Shown here piece after piece: positions 18,441 to 27,178 of a DNA stretch of 64,000 nucleotides (position 1 is the stretch's first letter; each line of letters opens with the position of its first letter). The notes beneath the pieces were generated by a model. That model was given only the letters and a program-made list of their open reading frames with translations, was not told the origin of the DNA and ran no database searches. Source of the stretch: Mesorhizobium sp. ES1-4 (lineage in GTDB: Bacteria > Pseudomonadota > Alphaproteobacteria > Rhizobiales > Rhizobiaceae); the NCBI RefSeq assembly GCF_020164745.1, contig NZ_JAIUGV010000008.1:186001-250000 (forward strand), given 5' to 3'. The position numbers and the translations under genes were made by a program.

Positions 18441-19694
18441 TCAGTGCAGGTTCGGTTGGGCGCCCTGGCCCTTTTCGTCGATGACGGCACCAGTCCGGAA
18501 CCGGTCGAGGCGGAACCGTGCCGCTTCCTTGTGCGCTTCGTCGCGGGCAAGCAGATGGGCAAAGACAAAGCCCGAACCCGGCGTCGCCTTGAAGCCGCCA
18601 TAGCACCAGCCGGCGTTGAGGTAGAGCCCGTCGATCGGTGTCTTGTCGATGATCGGCGAGCCGTCCATCGACATGTCCATGATGCCGCCCCACTGGCGCA
18701 GCAGGCGCACGCGGCCGATCATCGGCATCAGCGCCATGCCGCCCTCGCAGACATCTTCCATGACAGGCATGTTGCCGCGCTGGGCGTAGGAATTATAGCC
18801 GTCGATGTCGCCGCCGAAGACCAGCCCACCCTTGTCGGACTGGCTGACATAGAAATGGCCGGCGCCGAACGTCATGACGCCGGGAATGAGCGGCTTGATC
18901 GCCTCCGAGACGAAGGCCTGCAGCACATGGCTTTCGATCGGCAGCCGCAGGCCGGCCATCGCCGCGACGCGCGAGGAAGAACCGGCCACCGCCATGCCGA
19001 CCTTGCCGGCGCCGATCCTGCCGCGCGAAGTCTCGACGCCGGTCACCTTGCCGTTGGCGTCGCGGACAAAGCCGGTGACTTCGCAATTCTGGATGATGTC
19101 GACGCCAAGTTCGCTGGCGGCATGGGCGTAGCCCCAGACCACGGCGTCGTGCCGCGCCGTGCCGCCCCGCCGTTGCAACAGCCCGCCCTGCACGGGAAAG
19201 CGCGCATTGTCGAAGTTCAGGAACGGGATCATCTTCTTGACCGCCGCCAGGTCGAGCAGTTCGGCATCGATGCCGTTGATGCGCATGGTGTTGCCGCGCC
19301 GCGCATAGGCGTCGCGCTGGGCGTCGGAATGGTAGAGGTTGATCACGCCGCGCTGGCTGACCATCGCGTTGTAGTTGAGATCCTGCTCCATGCGCTCCCA
19401 CAGCTTCATGGACAATTCGTAGAAGCCGGTATTGCCGGGCAGGCCGTAATTGGAGCGGATGATGGTGGTGTTGCGGCCGGCATTGCCGGAGCCGATCCAG
19501 CCTTTTTCGAGCACGGCGACATTTTTGATGCCGAACTCGCTGGCCAGGAACCAGGCGGTGGCGAGCCCATGGCCGCCACCGCCGATGATCACCACGTCGT
19601 AGCGATCCTTCGGCGTGGCGTCGCGCCAGGTGCGCTGCCAGGTCTTGTGGCCGGAAAGGGCGGCCCGGGCGAGCGAGAAGATCGAGTATTTCAT
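18441..19694 (-). CDS. mgdA: N-methylglutamate dehydrogenase subunit A (sarcosine oxidase beta-like)
   Basis: 417 residues from the ATG at 19694; the frame extends further upstream, but family members start with MKYSIFSL-like sequences. The FAD-binding Rossmann motif IIGGGGHG lies near residues 36-43, followed by EKGWIGSGNAGRNTT, where the flavin attaches in sarcosine oxidase relatives. This is the catalytic flavin subunit that oxidises the N-methyl group. It follows gmaS by 35 bases. A plain heterotetrameric sarcosine oxidase is the alternative reading; gene order makes it less likely. Confidence 0.88.
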   Translation of the reverse strand: MKYSIFSLARAALSGHKTWQRTWRDATPKDRYDVVIIGGGGHGLATAWFLASEFGIKNVAVLEKGWIGSGNAGRNTTIIRSNYGLPGNTGFYELSMKLWERMEQDLNYNAMVSQRGVINLYHSDAQRDAYARRGNTMRINGIDAELLDLAAVKKMIPFLNFDNARFPVQGGLLQRRGGTARHDAVVWGYAHAASELGVDIIQNCEVTGFVRDANGKVTGVETSRGRIGAGKVGMAVAGSSSRVAAMAGLRLPIESHVLQAFVSEAIKPLIPGVMTFGAGHFYVSQSDKGGLVFGGDIDGYNSYAQRGNMPVMEDVCEGGMALMPMIGRVRLLRQWGGIMDMSMDGSPIIDKTPIDGLYLNAGWCYGGFKATPGSGFVFAHLLARDEAHKEAARFRLDRFRTGAVIDEKGQGAQPNLH

Positions 19695-19729
19695 CAGGTC
19701 ATTCCGAGGCCGCTCGCACCGCTGGACGG

Positions 19730-21037
19730 TTAGATGTCCAGCGTGTGGTCGCGCTCCCATTGCGTGAAGTGCGAAGCATAGGAATTCCATTCCTGGTGCT
19801 TCAGCTTTAGATATGCCGACGAGAATTCCTCACCCAGCGCCGCCTTGAGCGATTTGTCCTTGTCGAACTCGCGTAGCGCGTCGAGCAGGTTGAGCGGCAG
19901 TTTCGGTGCTCCCTTCACCGTGTGGCCGTTCTGGTACATGTCGATGTCGTAGCGCCTGCCCGGATCGGCTTTCGAGCGGATGCCGTCGAGGCCGGCCGCG
20001 ATGATGACCGCCTGCAAGAGATAGGGATTGGCGGCACCGTCAGGCAGGCGCAATTCGAAGCGGCCGGGGCCAGGCACACGCACCATGTGGGTGCGGTTGT
20101 TGCCGGTCCAGGTCACCGTGTTCGGCGCCCAGGTCGCGCCCGAGATGGTGCGCGGCGCGTTGATGCGCTTATAGGAATTGACCGTCGGGTTGGTGATCGC
20201 GGCGAGCGCCGAAGCATGTTTCATGATGCCGCCGAGGAAGTTCTTGCCCTTGGCGGAAAGGCCGAGCTCCATCGAATTGTCGGCAAAGACATTGGTCTTG
20301 CCAGATTTGTCCCAGACCGAGATATGGGCATGGCAGCCATTGCCGGTCAGGCCTTGGAAGGGCTTCGGCATGAAGGTGGCGCGCAGCCCATGCTTCTCCG
20401 CGATCGACTTGACCATGAACTTGAAGAAGGAGTGCTTGTCGGCGGTCGGCAGTGCGTCGTCGAAGGCCCAGTTCATCTCGAACTGGCCGTTGGCGTCCTC
20501 GTGGTCGTTCTGGTAGGCGCCCCAGCCGAGCGCCAGCATGTGGTCGCAGATCTCGGCGATGACATCGTAGCGGCGCATCACCGCCTGCTGGTCGTAGCAA
20601 GGCTTCGATGCCGTATCGTATTCGTCCGAGATGGTTTTGCCGTCCGGCGAGATCAGGAAGAACTCGGCTTCGACGCCGGTCTTGACATGCATGCCGTCGG
20701 CGGCTGCCTCGGCGATCAGCCGCTTCAGCGTGTTGCGCGGCGCCTGGTCGACCTCCTTGTCGTCCATGATGCAGTTGGCGGCGACCCAGGCGACTTCAGG
20801 CTTCCAAGGCAGCTGGATCACCGAGTCCGGATCCGGCACTGCCAGCATGTCGGGATGCGCCGGCGTGAGATCGAGCCAGGTGGCGAAGCCGGCAAAGCCG
20901 GCACCGTCCTTCTGCATGTCGGCGATCGCCTGCGCCGGCACCAGCTTGGCACGCTGCCCGCTGAACAGGTCGGTGTATGAAATCATGAAGTATTTGACGC
21001 CGTTCTCCTTGGCGAATGCGGCGAGATCGTTCCCCAT
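19730..21037 (-). CDS. gmaS: Gamma-glutamylmethylamide synthetase (glutamine synthetase III-like)
   Basis: 435 residues of the glutamine synthetase fold, historically annotated glnT in rhizobia. Visible are EAEFFLISPDG and NGCHAHIS, with glutamate/histidine ligands of the metal site, and APNTVTWTGNNRTHMVRVPGPGRFELRLPDG (given here as joined motif stretches APNTVTWTGNN, RTHMVRVP and GRFELRLPDG), the ATP/glutamate site. It ligates methylamine to glutamate using ATP. It sits between mgsC and mgdA, the order seen in N-methylglutamate-pathway clusters of methylotrophs and roseobacters, which favours GmaS over an ordinary glutamine synthetase. AGGAA lies upstream of the start. Confidence 0.87.
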   Translation of the reverse strand: MGNDLAAFAKENGVKYFMISYTDLFSGQRAKLVPAQAIADMQKDGAGFAGFATWLDLTPAHPDMLAVPDPDSVIQLPWKPEVAWVAANCIMDDKEVDQAPRNTLKRLIAEAAADGMHVKTGVEAEFFLISPDGKTISDEYDTASKPCYDQQAVMRRYDVIAEICDHMLALGWGAYQNDHEDANGQFEMNWAFDDALPTADKHSFFKFMVKSIAEKHGLRATFMPKPFQGLTGNGCHAHISVWDKSGKTNVFADNSMELGLSAKGKNFLGGIMKHASALAAITNPTVNSYKRINAPRTISGATWAPNTVTWTGNNRTHMVRVPGPGRFELRLPDGAANPYLLQAVIIAAGLDGIRSKADPGRRYDIDMYQNGHTVKGAPKLPLNLLDALREFDKDKSLKAALGEEFSSAYLKLKHQEWNSYASHFTQWERDHTLDI

Positions 21038-21076
21038 TATGTAGTTTCCTCGCTTATGTGGTCTGGGTAATCTTTG

Positions 21077-22405
21077 TCAGAAACCGTTCTTTCCCGGTAT
21101 CCAGTTGGTGCCCGCCAGCGGGACGCCGGCCATGGCGGCTGCCTCGATCGTCAGCGCGACCAGGTCCTCGGGTTCGAGATTGTGCAGGCTGTTCTTGCCG
21201 CACGCACGCGCAATGGTCTGGGCCTCCAGCGTCATCACCTTGAGGTAGTTTGCCAGCCGCCGGCCGGCGGCCACCGGGTCGACCCGCTTCATCAGTTCCG
21301 GGTCCTGCGTGGTGATGCCGGCGGGGTCCTTGCCCTCGTGCCAGTCGTCATAGGCGCCTGACGTGGTGCCGAGTTCGTTGTACTCCGCCTCCCAGCGGGG
21401 ATCGTTGTCGCCGAGCGCCACGAGCGCCGCCGTGCCGATCGACACCGCGTCGACGCCCAGCGCCAGCGCCTTGGCGACGTCGGCGCCGTTGCGGATGCCG
21501 CCCGAGATGATCAGCTGCACCTTGCGGTGCATGCCGAGGTCCTGCAGCGCCTGCACGGCCGGACGGATACAGGCGAGCGTCGGCTGGCCAACATTCTCGA
21601 TGAACACTTCCTGCGTCGCCGCCGTGCCGCCCTGCATGCCGTCGACGACGACGACGTCGGCGCCGGCCTTAACGGCCAAAGCGGTGTCGTAATAGGGGCG
21701 GGCGCCTCCGACCTTGACGTAGATCGGCTTTTCCCAGTCGGTGATTTCGCGCAGTTCAAGGATCTTGATCTCGAGATCGTCCGGACCGGTCCAGTCGGGG
21801 TGGCGCGAGGCGGAGCGCTGGTCGATGCCTTTCGGCAGCGTGCGCATTTCGGCGACCCGGTCGGATATCTTCTGGCCGAGCAGCATGCCGCCGCCGCCGG
21901 GCTTGGCGCCCTGGCCGACGACCACTTCGATGGCATCGGCGCGGCGCAGGTCGCGCAGGTTCATGCCGTAGCGCGACGGCAGGTACTGATAGACCAGCTG
22001 CTTGGAATGGCCGCGCTCTTCCTCCGTCATGCCGCCATCGCCCGTCGTGGTCGAGGTGCCCGAAAGCGTCGCGCCGCGCCCGAGCGCTTCCTTGGCGGGT
22101 CCGGACAGCGAGCCGAAGCTCATGCCGGCGATCGTGATCGGGATCTTCAGTTCGATCGGCTTCTTGGCATGGCGTGACCCCAGCACCACGGAGGTGTCGC
22201 AGCGCTCGCGATAGCCTTCCAGCGGATAGCGCGAGATCGAGGCGCCAAGGAACAAAAGGTCATCGAAATGCGGCAGCTTGCGTTTGGCGCCGGCACCTCT
22301 GATGTCGTAGATGCCGGTCGCCGCGGCGCGGCGGATTTCGGAGAGCGTGTAGTCGTCGAAGGTCGCGGATTTGCGCGGCGTCGTCGGCGGGTTGCGATAG
22401 GTCAT
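21077..22405 (-). CDS. mgsC: N-methylglutamate synthase subunit C (glutamate synthase FMN domain-like, GlxD)
   Basis: 442 residues corresponding to the central FMN-binding synthase domain of glutamate synthase (IAGMSFGSLSGPAKEAL, YVKVGGARPYYDTA, VVDGMQGGTAA). Where canonical GltB has its [3Fe-4S] cysteine cluster ending in CPVGI, this protein reads GKDPAGITTQDPE. The cluster cysteines are therefore absent. That fits a flavin-only N-methylglutamate synthase rather than a GOGAT. It starts 6 bases after mgsB. Confidence 0.88.
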   Translation of the reverse strand: MTYRNPPTTPRKSATFDDYTLSEIRRAAATGIYDIRGAGAKRKLPHFDDLLFLGASISRYPLEGYRERCDTSVVLGSRHAKKPIELKIPITIAGMSFGSLSGPAKEALGRGATLSGTSTTTGDGGMTEEERGHSKQLVYQYLPSRYGMNLRDLRRADAIEVVVGQGAKPGGGGMLLGQKISDRVAEMRTLPKGIDQRSASRHPDWTGPDDLEIKILELREITDWEKPIYVKVGGARPYYDTALAVKAGADVVVVDGMQGGTAATQEVFIENVGQPTLACIRPAVQALQDLGMHRKVQLIISGGIRNGADVAKALALGVDAVSIGTAALVALGDNDPRWEAEYNELGTTSGAYDDWHEGKDPAGITTQDPELMKRVDPVAAGRRLANYLKVMTLEAQTIARACGKNSLHNLEPEDLVALTIEAAAMAGVPLAGTNWIPGKNGF

Positions 22406-22411
22406 GCTGCC

Positions 22412-23140
22412 TCAATACGCATCGGCGTTGTCGATATTGAAATTGTAGAGCGTGCGCGCCGAGCCGTAGCGCTTGAACTCCGACGGCTTCACGCCGGTCA
22501 CGCCGGCGCGGTCGAGCAGGCCTTGCAGCAATTCCAGGTGCTCGGGCCGCATCTCCTTCGCGATGCAGTCGGCGCCCAGGCTGCCGACCTCGCCGCGCAC
22601 GAAGAGCCGTGCCTCGTAGATGGAATCGCCCAGCGCGTCGCCGGCATCGCCCAGCACCACGAGGTTGCCTGATTGCGCCATGAAAGCCGACATGTGGCCG
22701 ATATTTCCATGCACGACGATGTCGATGCCTTTCATCGAGATACCGCAGCGCGAGGAGGCATTGCCCTCGATGACCAGCAACCCGCCCTTGCCGGTGGCGC
22801 CTGCATACTGGCTGGCGTCCCCTTTCACCGTTATCGAGCCCGACATCATGTTCTCGCCGACGCCCGGGCCGGCGGAGCCATGGACGGTGATGGCGCCGCC
22901 TGAATTCATCCCGCCGCAGTAGTAGCCGACACTGCCGCGCACATCGATGCTGACGGGCTGGTCGACACCGACGGCGACCGAATGGTTGCCTTTCGGGTTG
23001 AGCACTTCCCACGCCGTCTCGTTCGAACCGGGGGTCAGATTGTGAAGCGCCTGGTTAAGCTCGCGCAGCGACGACACATCGAGATCGAAGACCCGGGAGG
23101 CGTTGTCTTGCGCCGCCTTCGAAAGTTTGGTTGCCGGCAT
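22412..23140 (-). CDS. mgsB: N-methylglutamate synthase subunit B (GltB alpha/beta-helix domain-like, GlxC)
   Basis: About 242 residues. The glycine-rich repeats (DVRGSVGYYCGGMNSGG, ITVHGSAGPGVGEN, VVHGNIGHMSAFMA) are typical of the right-handed beta-helix domain at the GltB C-terminus. An earlier in-frame start at 23197 lies inside mgsA; the ATG at 23140 follows the mgsA stop by 4 bases and is preferred. It is the structural subunit of the three-part synthase. Confidence 0.88.
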   Translation of the reverse strand: MPATKLSKAAQDNASRVFDLDVSSLRELNQALHNLTPGSNETAWEVLNPKGNHSVAVGVDQPVSIDVRGSVGYYCGGMNSGGAITVHGSAGPGVGENMMSGSITVKGDASQYAGATGKGGLLVIEGNASSRCGISMKGIDIVVHGNIGHMSAFMAQSGNLVVLGDAGDALGDSIYEARLFVRGEVGSLGADCIAKEMRPEHLELLQGLLDRAGVTGVKPSEFKRYGSARTLYNFNIDNADAY

Positions 23141-23144
23141 GAAC

Positions 23145-24041
23145 TCAATGCTCCCAGAAATAGACGGTTGCGGGCTCCGGTTCCCAGACCCTTGCATTGT
23201 CTATGCCGGGCAGTTTGGTCAGCGCGCGATATTCCGAGCCGAAGGCGACATACTGGTCGGTCTCGGCCATTACGGCGGGCTTGCAGGCGATCGGATCACG
23301 CACCACGCCAAAACCGTTCTTGGTGCCGACGACGAAGGTAAAGAAGCCGTCGAGGTCGGAGAGCGTGCCTTCCAGCGCTTCGCCGAGGTTCTTGCCATGC
23401 GCCATCTGCGAGGAGAGATAGGCGGCCGCCACCTCGGTGTCGTTCTCGGTCTCGAATTTCATGCCCTCGCGGATCAGTTCGCGGCGGACATTGTTGTGGT
23501 TGGACAGCGAACCATTGTGCACCAGGCACTGGTCGGCGCCGGTCGAGAAAGGATGCGCGCCCATCGTCGTTACCGCCGATTCCGTCGCCATGCGGGTGTG
23601 GCCGATGCCATGCGTGCCGGTCATCTTGCGCACGTCGAAGCGATCGACGACGGCTTCCGGCAGGCCGACTTCCTTGTAGATCTCAACCGCTTCGCCGGCG
23701 CCCATGATGCGGATGTCGGGCCTGAGCGACTGAAGGGCTTCACGCGCCGCGTCGAGCTTGTCGGGCGTGGTCCTGATCACCGCATGTGTCGATTTCACCG
23801 CAATGCTTACTGGCGCTCCGAGGGCCTTGGCAAGTTCCGTGTCCAGGCCGCGGAAATCGCGTTCTGGCTTCGGCGACTGGATGGTGATCTTGGCCTCGTT
23901 GCCGGCGGCCGCGCCATAGATGGCGATGCCGGCACTGTCGGGGCCGCGATCGCTGAGTGATACCAGCATCTCCGACAGCATCGCGCCGAGCTTCGGCTCC
24001 AGCGCCTTGTCCTTCAGGAAAAGTCCAACGATTCCGCACAT
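23145..24041 (-). CDS. mgsA: N-methylglutamate synthase subunit A (class II glutamine amidotransferase-like, GlxB)
   Basis: 298 residues beginning MCGIVGLF, with Cys2 as the N-terminal nucleophile after methionine removal, followed by LSDRGPDSAG and GIGHTRMATES, hallmarks of class II amidotransferases. In N-methylglutamate synthase this subunit releases methylamine from gamma-glutamylmethylamide (or accepts it) for transfer to 2-oxoglutarate. GGGAGG lies 6 bases before the start. An 84-base gap upstream carries a candidate operator, so mgsA may have its own promoter. Confidence 0.88.
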   Translation of the reverse strand: MCGIVGLFLKDKALEPKLGAMLSEMLVSLSDRGPDSAGIAIYGAAAGNEAKITIQSPKPERDFRGLDTELAKALGAPVSIAVKSTHAVIRTTPDKLDAAREALQSLRPDIRIMGAGEAVEIYKEVGLPEAVVDRFDVRKMTGTHGIGHTRMATESAVTTMGAHPFSTGADQCLVHNGSLSNHNNVRRELIREGMKFETENDTEVAAAYLSSQMAHGKNLGEALEGTLSDLDGFFTFVVGTKNGFGVVRDPIACKPAVMAETDQYVAFGSEYRALTKLPGIDNARVWEPEPATVYFWEH

Positions 24042-24105
24042 GTCAGCCTCCCGACGTTTGTGACTAGAGATGATGTACCGAATGAAATCCTTGAATTCAA
24101 TGGTA

Positions 24106-24119
24106 TGAAAGAAATTTTC
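24106..24119 (-). promoter_or_regulatory. Candidate operator upstream of mgsA
   Basis: TGAAAGAAATTTTC, 65-78 bases before the mgsA start, with a nearby TTGAATTCAA palindrome (24091-24100). It fits the TGAAA-N4-TTTTC pattern shared with sites at 27533 and 32573. Confidence 0.35.
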
Positions 24120-24125
24120 CTCTGG

Positions 24126-24455
24126 TTACCTATGTGGCTCGATGTCGCCCGCCACGTCATCGCCGTCCCGCCTAACATTGTGAACCCATTTGGCGCTGCG
24201 GATGCGGGCGAGCTTGTAGGCATCGAGGATCGACAGTGCGTAGATCAGGAAGCCGCCGGCGTGGCGGCCGACGAAGCTGGCGTGGGGCGGCGCGATCTTG
24301 GCGGTGACCCACGCAAGGATCACCATGAAGAAAAGAAACTGCAGTCCGCGCACCGGTACGCCCAGAATCACATGGCCGCTCGCCGGCAGCACGATTGCCG
24401 CGCCCAATACGACATAAGGGCTCACAGGGGCCGGCGAAGTGTTTGAATTGTTCAT
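24126..24455 (-). CDS. Small membrane protein of unknown function
   Basis: 109 residues with two to three hydrophobic segments (about 13-31, 37-54 and 66-80), a FLIYALSILDAYKLAR segment and a hydrophilic tail. Its ATG overlaps the stop of the previous gene (ATGA), so the two are translationally coupled. It is in the same direction and unit as the permease and mgs genes. I do not recognise the family. Expression with the amine genes suggests a transport or complex-assembly role, but nothing in the sequence proves it. Confidence 0.75.
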   Translation of the reverse strand: MNNSNTSPAPVSPYVVLGAAIVLPASGHVILGVPVRGLQFLFFMVILAWVTAKIAPPHASFVGRHAGGFLIYALSILDAYKLARIRSAKWVHNVRRDGDDVAGDIEPHR

Positions 24456-25141
24456 GCGACCTGCCGTTCGCTGCGGTTGATGGCGTCGCGCAGCTCCGAG
24501 AGAGAGACGAGCAGCCGCTGAATCACCGCCGGATCAATCTGCGCGTCGCCGAATGCGGCTTGCCGGAAGACACCGTAGCGTGCCCGCTCGGCCTCGGCCA
24601 GCAGCCACACGATGCGCACTCCGTTTGGTGTGATCAGCAGTTCCTTGGCTCGGCCATCCGAAAAGGCCTCGAGATGACCGGCGATGATGCCTTGCGGGAA
24701 ACGGGTGCCCCGGCGGTCGGTCCGCAGCACCGCCTCGACGGGGAAGCCGGGCGCCTTCGGCAGCGTATGCTGGAGATGGTCGAAATTGGAGAATGTCGTC
24801 GGTGATCCCGGCCGCATCATCATATCGAAAATGGCAGGCACCGCGACTTTCTCGGTAATCGAAATACCAAGCCAGCGCGCCGGCAGTTTCCGCGTTGCCA
24901 GCGTGTCGACGATGGTACGCACCTGCACGCGCTGGCCGTTCCAGGAGCCTTCCCAGGTAACAACCCCGGCGGTGCCGTCCGACACATTGTCCGCGTCCGC
25001 GACAACCGCGCGAATGCCCGCTTCGTCGGCGGCGAGCGCTGCCGAGGCCCTGCCGCGGCCGCGGCGTGCCAGCCACGCAAAGTGGAGGGCGAGGGCCAGG
25101 ACAATTGCCCCGCCAAGCAGTGCTGATGTCACCTCGGACAT
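24452..25141 (-). CDS. Membrane-anchored protein of unknown function
   Basis: 229 residues. One N-terminal membrane segment (about residues 7-26) is followed by RRGRGR and a soluble domain of roughly 200 residues with no motif I recognise. The start at 25141 has only a weak SD. It lies 45 bases after the ethanolamine-type permease and overlaps the next small membrane gene by 4 bases, so it belongs to the same unit. The single anchor suggests a protein on the inner face of the membrane (topology inferred from the positive charges after the helix). Confidence 0.75.
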   Translation of the reverse strand: MSEVTSALLGGAIVLALALHFAWLARRGRGRASAALAADEAGIRAVVADADNVSDGTAGVVTWEGSWNGQRVQVRTIVDTLATRKLPARWLGISITEKVAVPAIFDMMMRPGSPTTFSNFDHLQHTLPKAPGFPVEAVLRTDRRGTRFPQGIIAGHLEAFSDGRAKELLITPNGVRIVWLLAEAERARYGVFRQAAFGDAQIDPAVIQRLLVSLSELRDAINRSERQVA

Positions 25142-25186
25142 TTGGTCATGCCCGGCCCGCCCGGCATCCGGATGGGCCTTCTCCTA

Positions 25187-26581
25187 TCAATAGCCCTGCG
25201 GTTTCGGCCACGGCATGGTGAACTGGTCGCCGCGGCGTACGTATCTGTAGCGGTAGAAATGGAACCACAGCGAGATCAGGAAGTAGAAGACGGTCATGGC
25301 GATCAGCTGCGAGCCGAAGCCGAGGAAGATGGCAATGAAGGTGACCACGCACAAGCAGAACAACACGATAGCCGGCAGTGGATGGAAAGGGTGCGTGTAG
25401 CCGCGGCGGATTGTGCCCAGCGGCCACTTCTTGCGGAACATCATGATGTTGATGCTCATGAAGGTGTATTGCAGCACGCCCGACAGGATCGAGAAGGTGA
25501 TCGCCTGGTTGAGATCGGCGATGAAGGCGAAGGCCAGCGCGATCGGCAGCAGGAACAGGATCGAGCGATAGGGCGTGCGGTATTTCGGGTGCACCGCCGA
25601 AAACCAGCTCGGCAGGTAGCGGTCGCGGCCAAGCGAGAACCAGGCGCGTGCGGCATCGTTGATACAGCCGTTTGCGGAGGCGATGGCGGCCAGCAACGTG
25701 GCGATGAAGAGCAGGTTTTCGAGCAGTGGGCTGCCGGTCAGCTTGCCCGCGTCCCAAAGCGGATAGGGCGTGATGCCGAGATATTCCCAGGGCATCAGCG
25801 AGGCGCAGACATACCAGGTCATGGCGGCGGCGATGAGCAGCGTGATCATGCCGGCCATCGTGCCATAGGGCAGCGAGCGCGCCGGCGAGCGCACTTCCTC
25901 GGCGGCCTGCGTGGTCCCTTCGATGCCGAGATAGTACCAGATACCGAACTGGAACGCGGCGATCACGCCGATCCAGCCATAGGGCAGCGCATTGCCTGGC
26001 GTCACCAGTTCGTTGAGCTTGAGCACCGCGCCTTGCGTCCACGGGCTGACCGAGAAGAACAGGATGACGATCGAGACATAGGCGATCGCCGTGATGACGA
26101 AGTTGACGTTGAGCGTCATCAGCACGCCGCGATAGTTGAGCCACGCCAGCACCACGATGGTGGCGGCGATGAAGGAATTGTGGGTGAGCCCGTCGACTCC
26201 CGCTTTGGCGACGATGGTGTCGCCGAGCAGGATGGCGTCGGACACTTCGAGCATCGTGTAGGCAAAGACCAGGAACAGCGCGACGTTGAAGGCCATCAAC
26301 GGCCCCACAATGTGCTTGGCCTGGGCATATTGCCCGCCCGCCGCGGCAACGGTGGACGTCACCTCGGAATCGATCATGGCGACGGATGTGTAGAGCAGGC
26401 CAACGACCCAGCACACGATAAGGGCTGCCAGCGTGCCACCCTTGTCGGCGGAGAAGTTCCAACCGGTGAACTCGCCGACCAGAACGATGCCGACGCCGAG
26501 CGCCCAGACATGGGCGGGGCCGAGCACCCTTAGAAGTGATACCCTGTCTCCGTGAATTGCCGGTTCAAGTGCGGTCGTCAT
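25187..26581 (-). CDS. Ethanolamine-permease-type APC transporter, candidate methylamine importer
   Basis: 464 residues, about 12 membrane segments. The GEFTGWNFSADKGG stretch in the first helix and ANGCINDAARAWFSLGRDRYLP match the ethanolamine transporter (EAT) group of the APC superfamily. GGGGA precedes the ATG, 14 bases after the stop of a 53-residue membrane protein. Its location between dmm and mgs genes makes methylamine or another small amine the likely cargo (inference). Three small membrane-protein genes directly upstream are an unusual accompaniment for this family. Confidence 0.87.
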   Translation of the reverse strand: MTTALEPAIHGDRVSLLRVLGPAHVWALGVGIVLVGEFTGWNFSADKGGTLAALIVCWVVGLLYTSVAMIDSEVTSTVAAAGGQYAQAKHIVGPLMAFNVALFLVFAYTMLEVSDAILLGDTIVAKAGVDGLTHNSFIAATIVVLAWLNYRGVLMTLNVNFVITAIAYVSIVILFFSVSPWTQGAVLKLNELVTPGNALPYGWIGVIAAFQFGIWYYLGIEGTTQAAEEVRSPARSLPYGTMAGMITLLIAAAMTWYVCASLMPWEYLGITPYPLWDAGKLTGSPLLENLLFIATLLAAIASANGCINDAARAWFSLGRDRYLPSWFSAVHPKYRTPYRSILFLLPIALAFAFIADLNQAITFSILSGVLQYTFMSINIMMFRKKWPLGTIRRGYTHPFHPLPAIVLFCLCVVTFIAIFLGFGSQLIAMTVFYFLISLWFHFYRYRYVRRGDQFTMPWPKPQGY

Positions 26582-26595
26582 TGTTCAATCCCCAC

Positions 26596-26757
26596 TCAAA
26601 TGCGGTGTTTTTCGGAAACGGCTTCAAGCTCGCCTTCGCGCGACGAGGTCAGAACGTCCTCGGAGTAGGTCGTATCGACCTTGAACCAGTCGTAGAGCAT
26701 CCACAGGGCGAGCAGGATCGAAATGCCCCAGCATGCGTAAGAGAGTGCCATCCACAT
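26596..26757 (-). CDS. Very small single-pass membrane protein (53 residues)
   Basis: Sequence starts MWMALSYACWGISILLALWM, then has a tryptophan/acidic tail ending EKHRI. One hydrophobic segment (2-20) precedes a charged tail. GGGGACG lies 7 bases upstream of the ATG, and the stop is 14 bases before the permease start. Position and SD support a real gene. It may be an accessory subunit of the permease, but the family is not recognised. Confidence 0.7.
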   Translation of the reverse strand: MWMALSYACWGISILLALWMLYDWFKVDTTYSEDVLTSSREGELEAVSEKHRI

Positions 26758-26789
26758 GGTGCGTCCCCGGATTGCTTGTCTTCGAAACT

Positions 26790-27167
26790 TTATTTGTCGT
26801 CGAACTTTTCGTTGATGACGTCGCGATATTCGCGGTCGGATGCCCGGAACAGGAACACGAAATAACCAATCAGCACGGCCGCCATGATGATCAGCGTCGG
26901 CCAGTCGATGACGTAGTGGAACCGGTTCTGGATGACGTCGTGCGCGGTCTCAGGCGTGTAGCCGAGCTTTTCCCAGATGGACGCCATGGTCGGATTCTGC
27001 CCGAGCGCTTCCCAGGTTTTGGCATCGAGCGTGTCGATGGATTTTGCGGCACCTGCAAAGCCAAGTTTCAGCGGTAGCCACAGCGCCACGAAGATGGCGA
27101 CCACGACGACGGCGATGTCGAAGACTTGCCCGGCCTTGCTCTGCTCCGGCGGCGTGTAGCGGGACAT
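26790..27167 (-). CDS. Small two-pass membrane protein (125 residues)
   Basis: Two membrane segments (about 17-37 and 90-108) flank a loop of some 50 residues rich in W and P (TWEALGQNPTMASIWEKLGY). It has a short N-terminus and an acidic C-terminus ending EKFDDK. A strong SD (GGGGAG) precedes the ATG at 27167. It is 11 bases after the 95-residue gene. Not assigned to a known family; probably works with the adjacent permease. Confidence 0.78.
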   Translation of the reverse strand: MSRYTPPEQSKAGQVFDIAVVVVAIFVALWLPLKLGFAGAAKSIDTLDAKTWEALGQNPTMASIWEKLGYTPETAHDVIQNRFHYVIDWPTLIIMAAVLIGYFVFLFRASDREYRDVINEKFDDK

Positions 27168-27178
27168 TGTTTCTCCCC

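Noticed and set aside
14324..19694. Ordinary heterotetrameric sarcosine oxidase operon (soxBDAG)
   Set aside because: The subunits are homologous, but gmaS and mgsABC directly upstream and tmm/tdm/dmm nearby favour N-methylglutamate dehydrogenase. Kept as the alternative.
19730..24041. Ammonia assimilation by glutamine synthetase plus GOGAT
   Set aside because: MgsC lacks the iron-sulfur cysteines of GOGAT, no NADPH-binding small subunit is present, and context points to the methylamine pathway.
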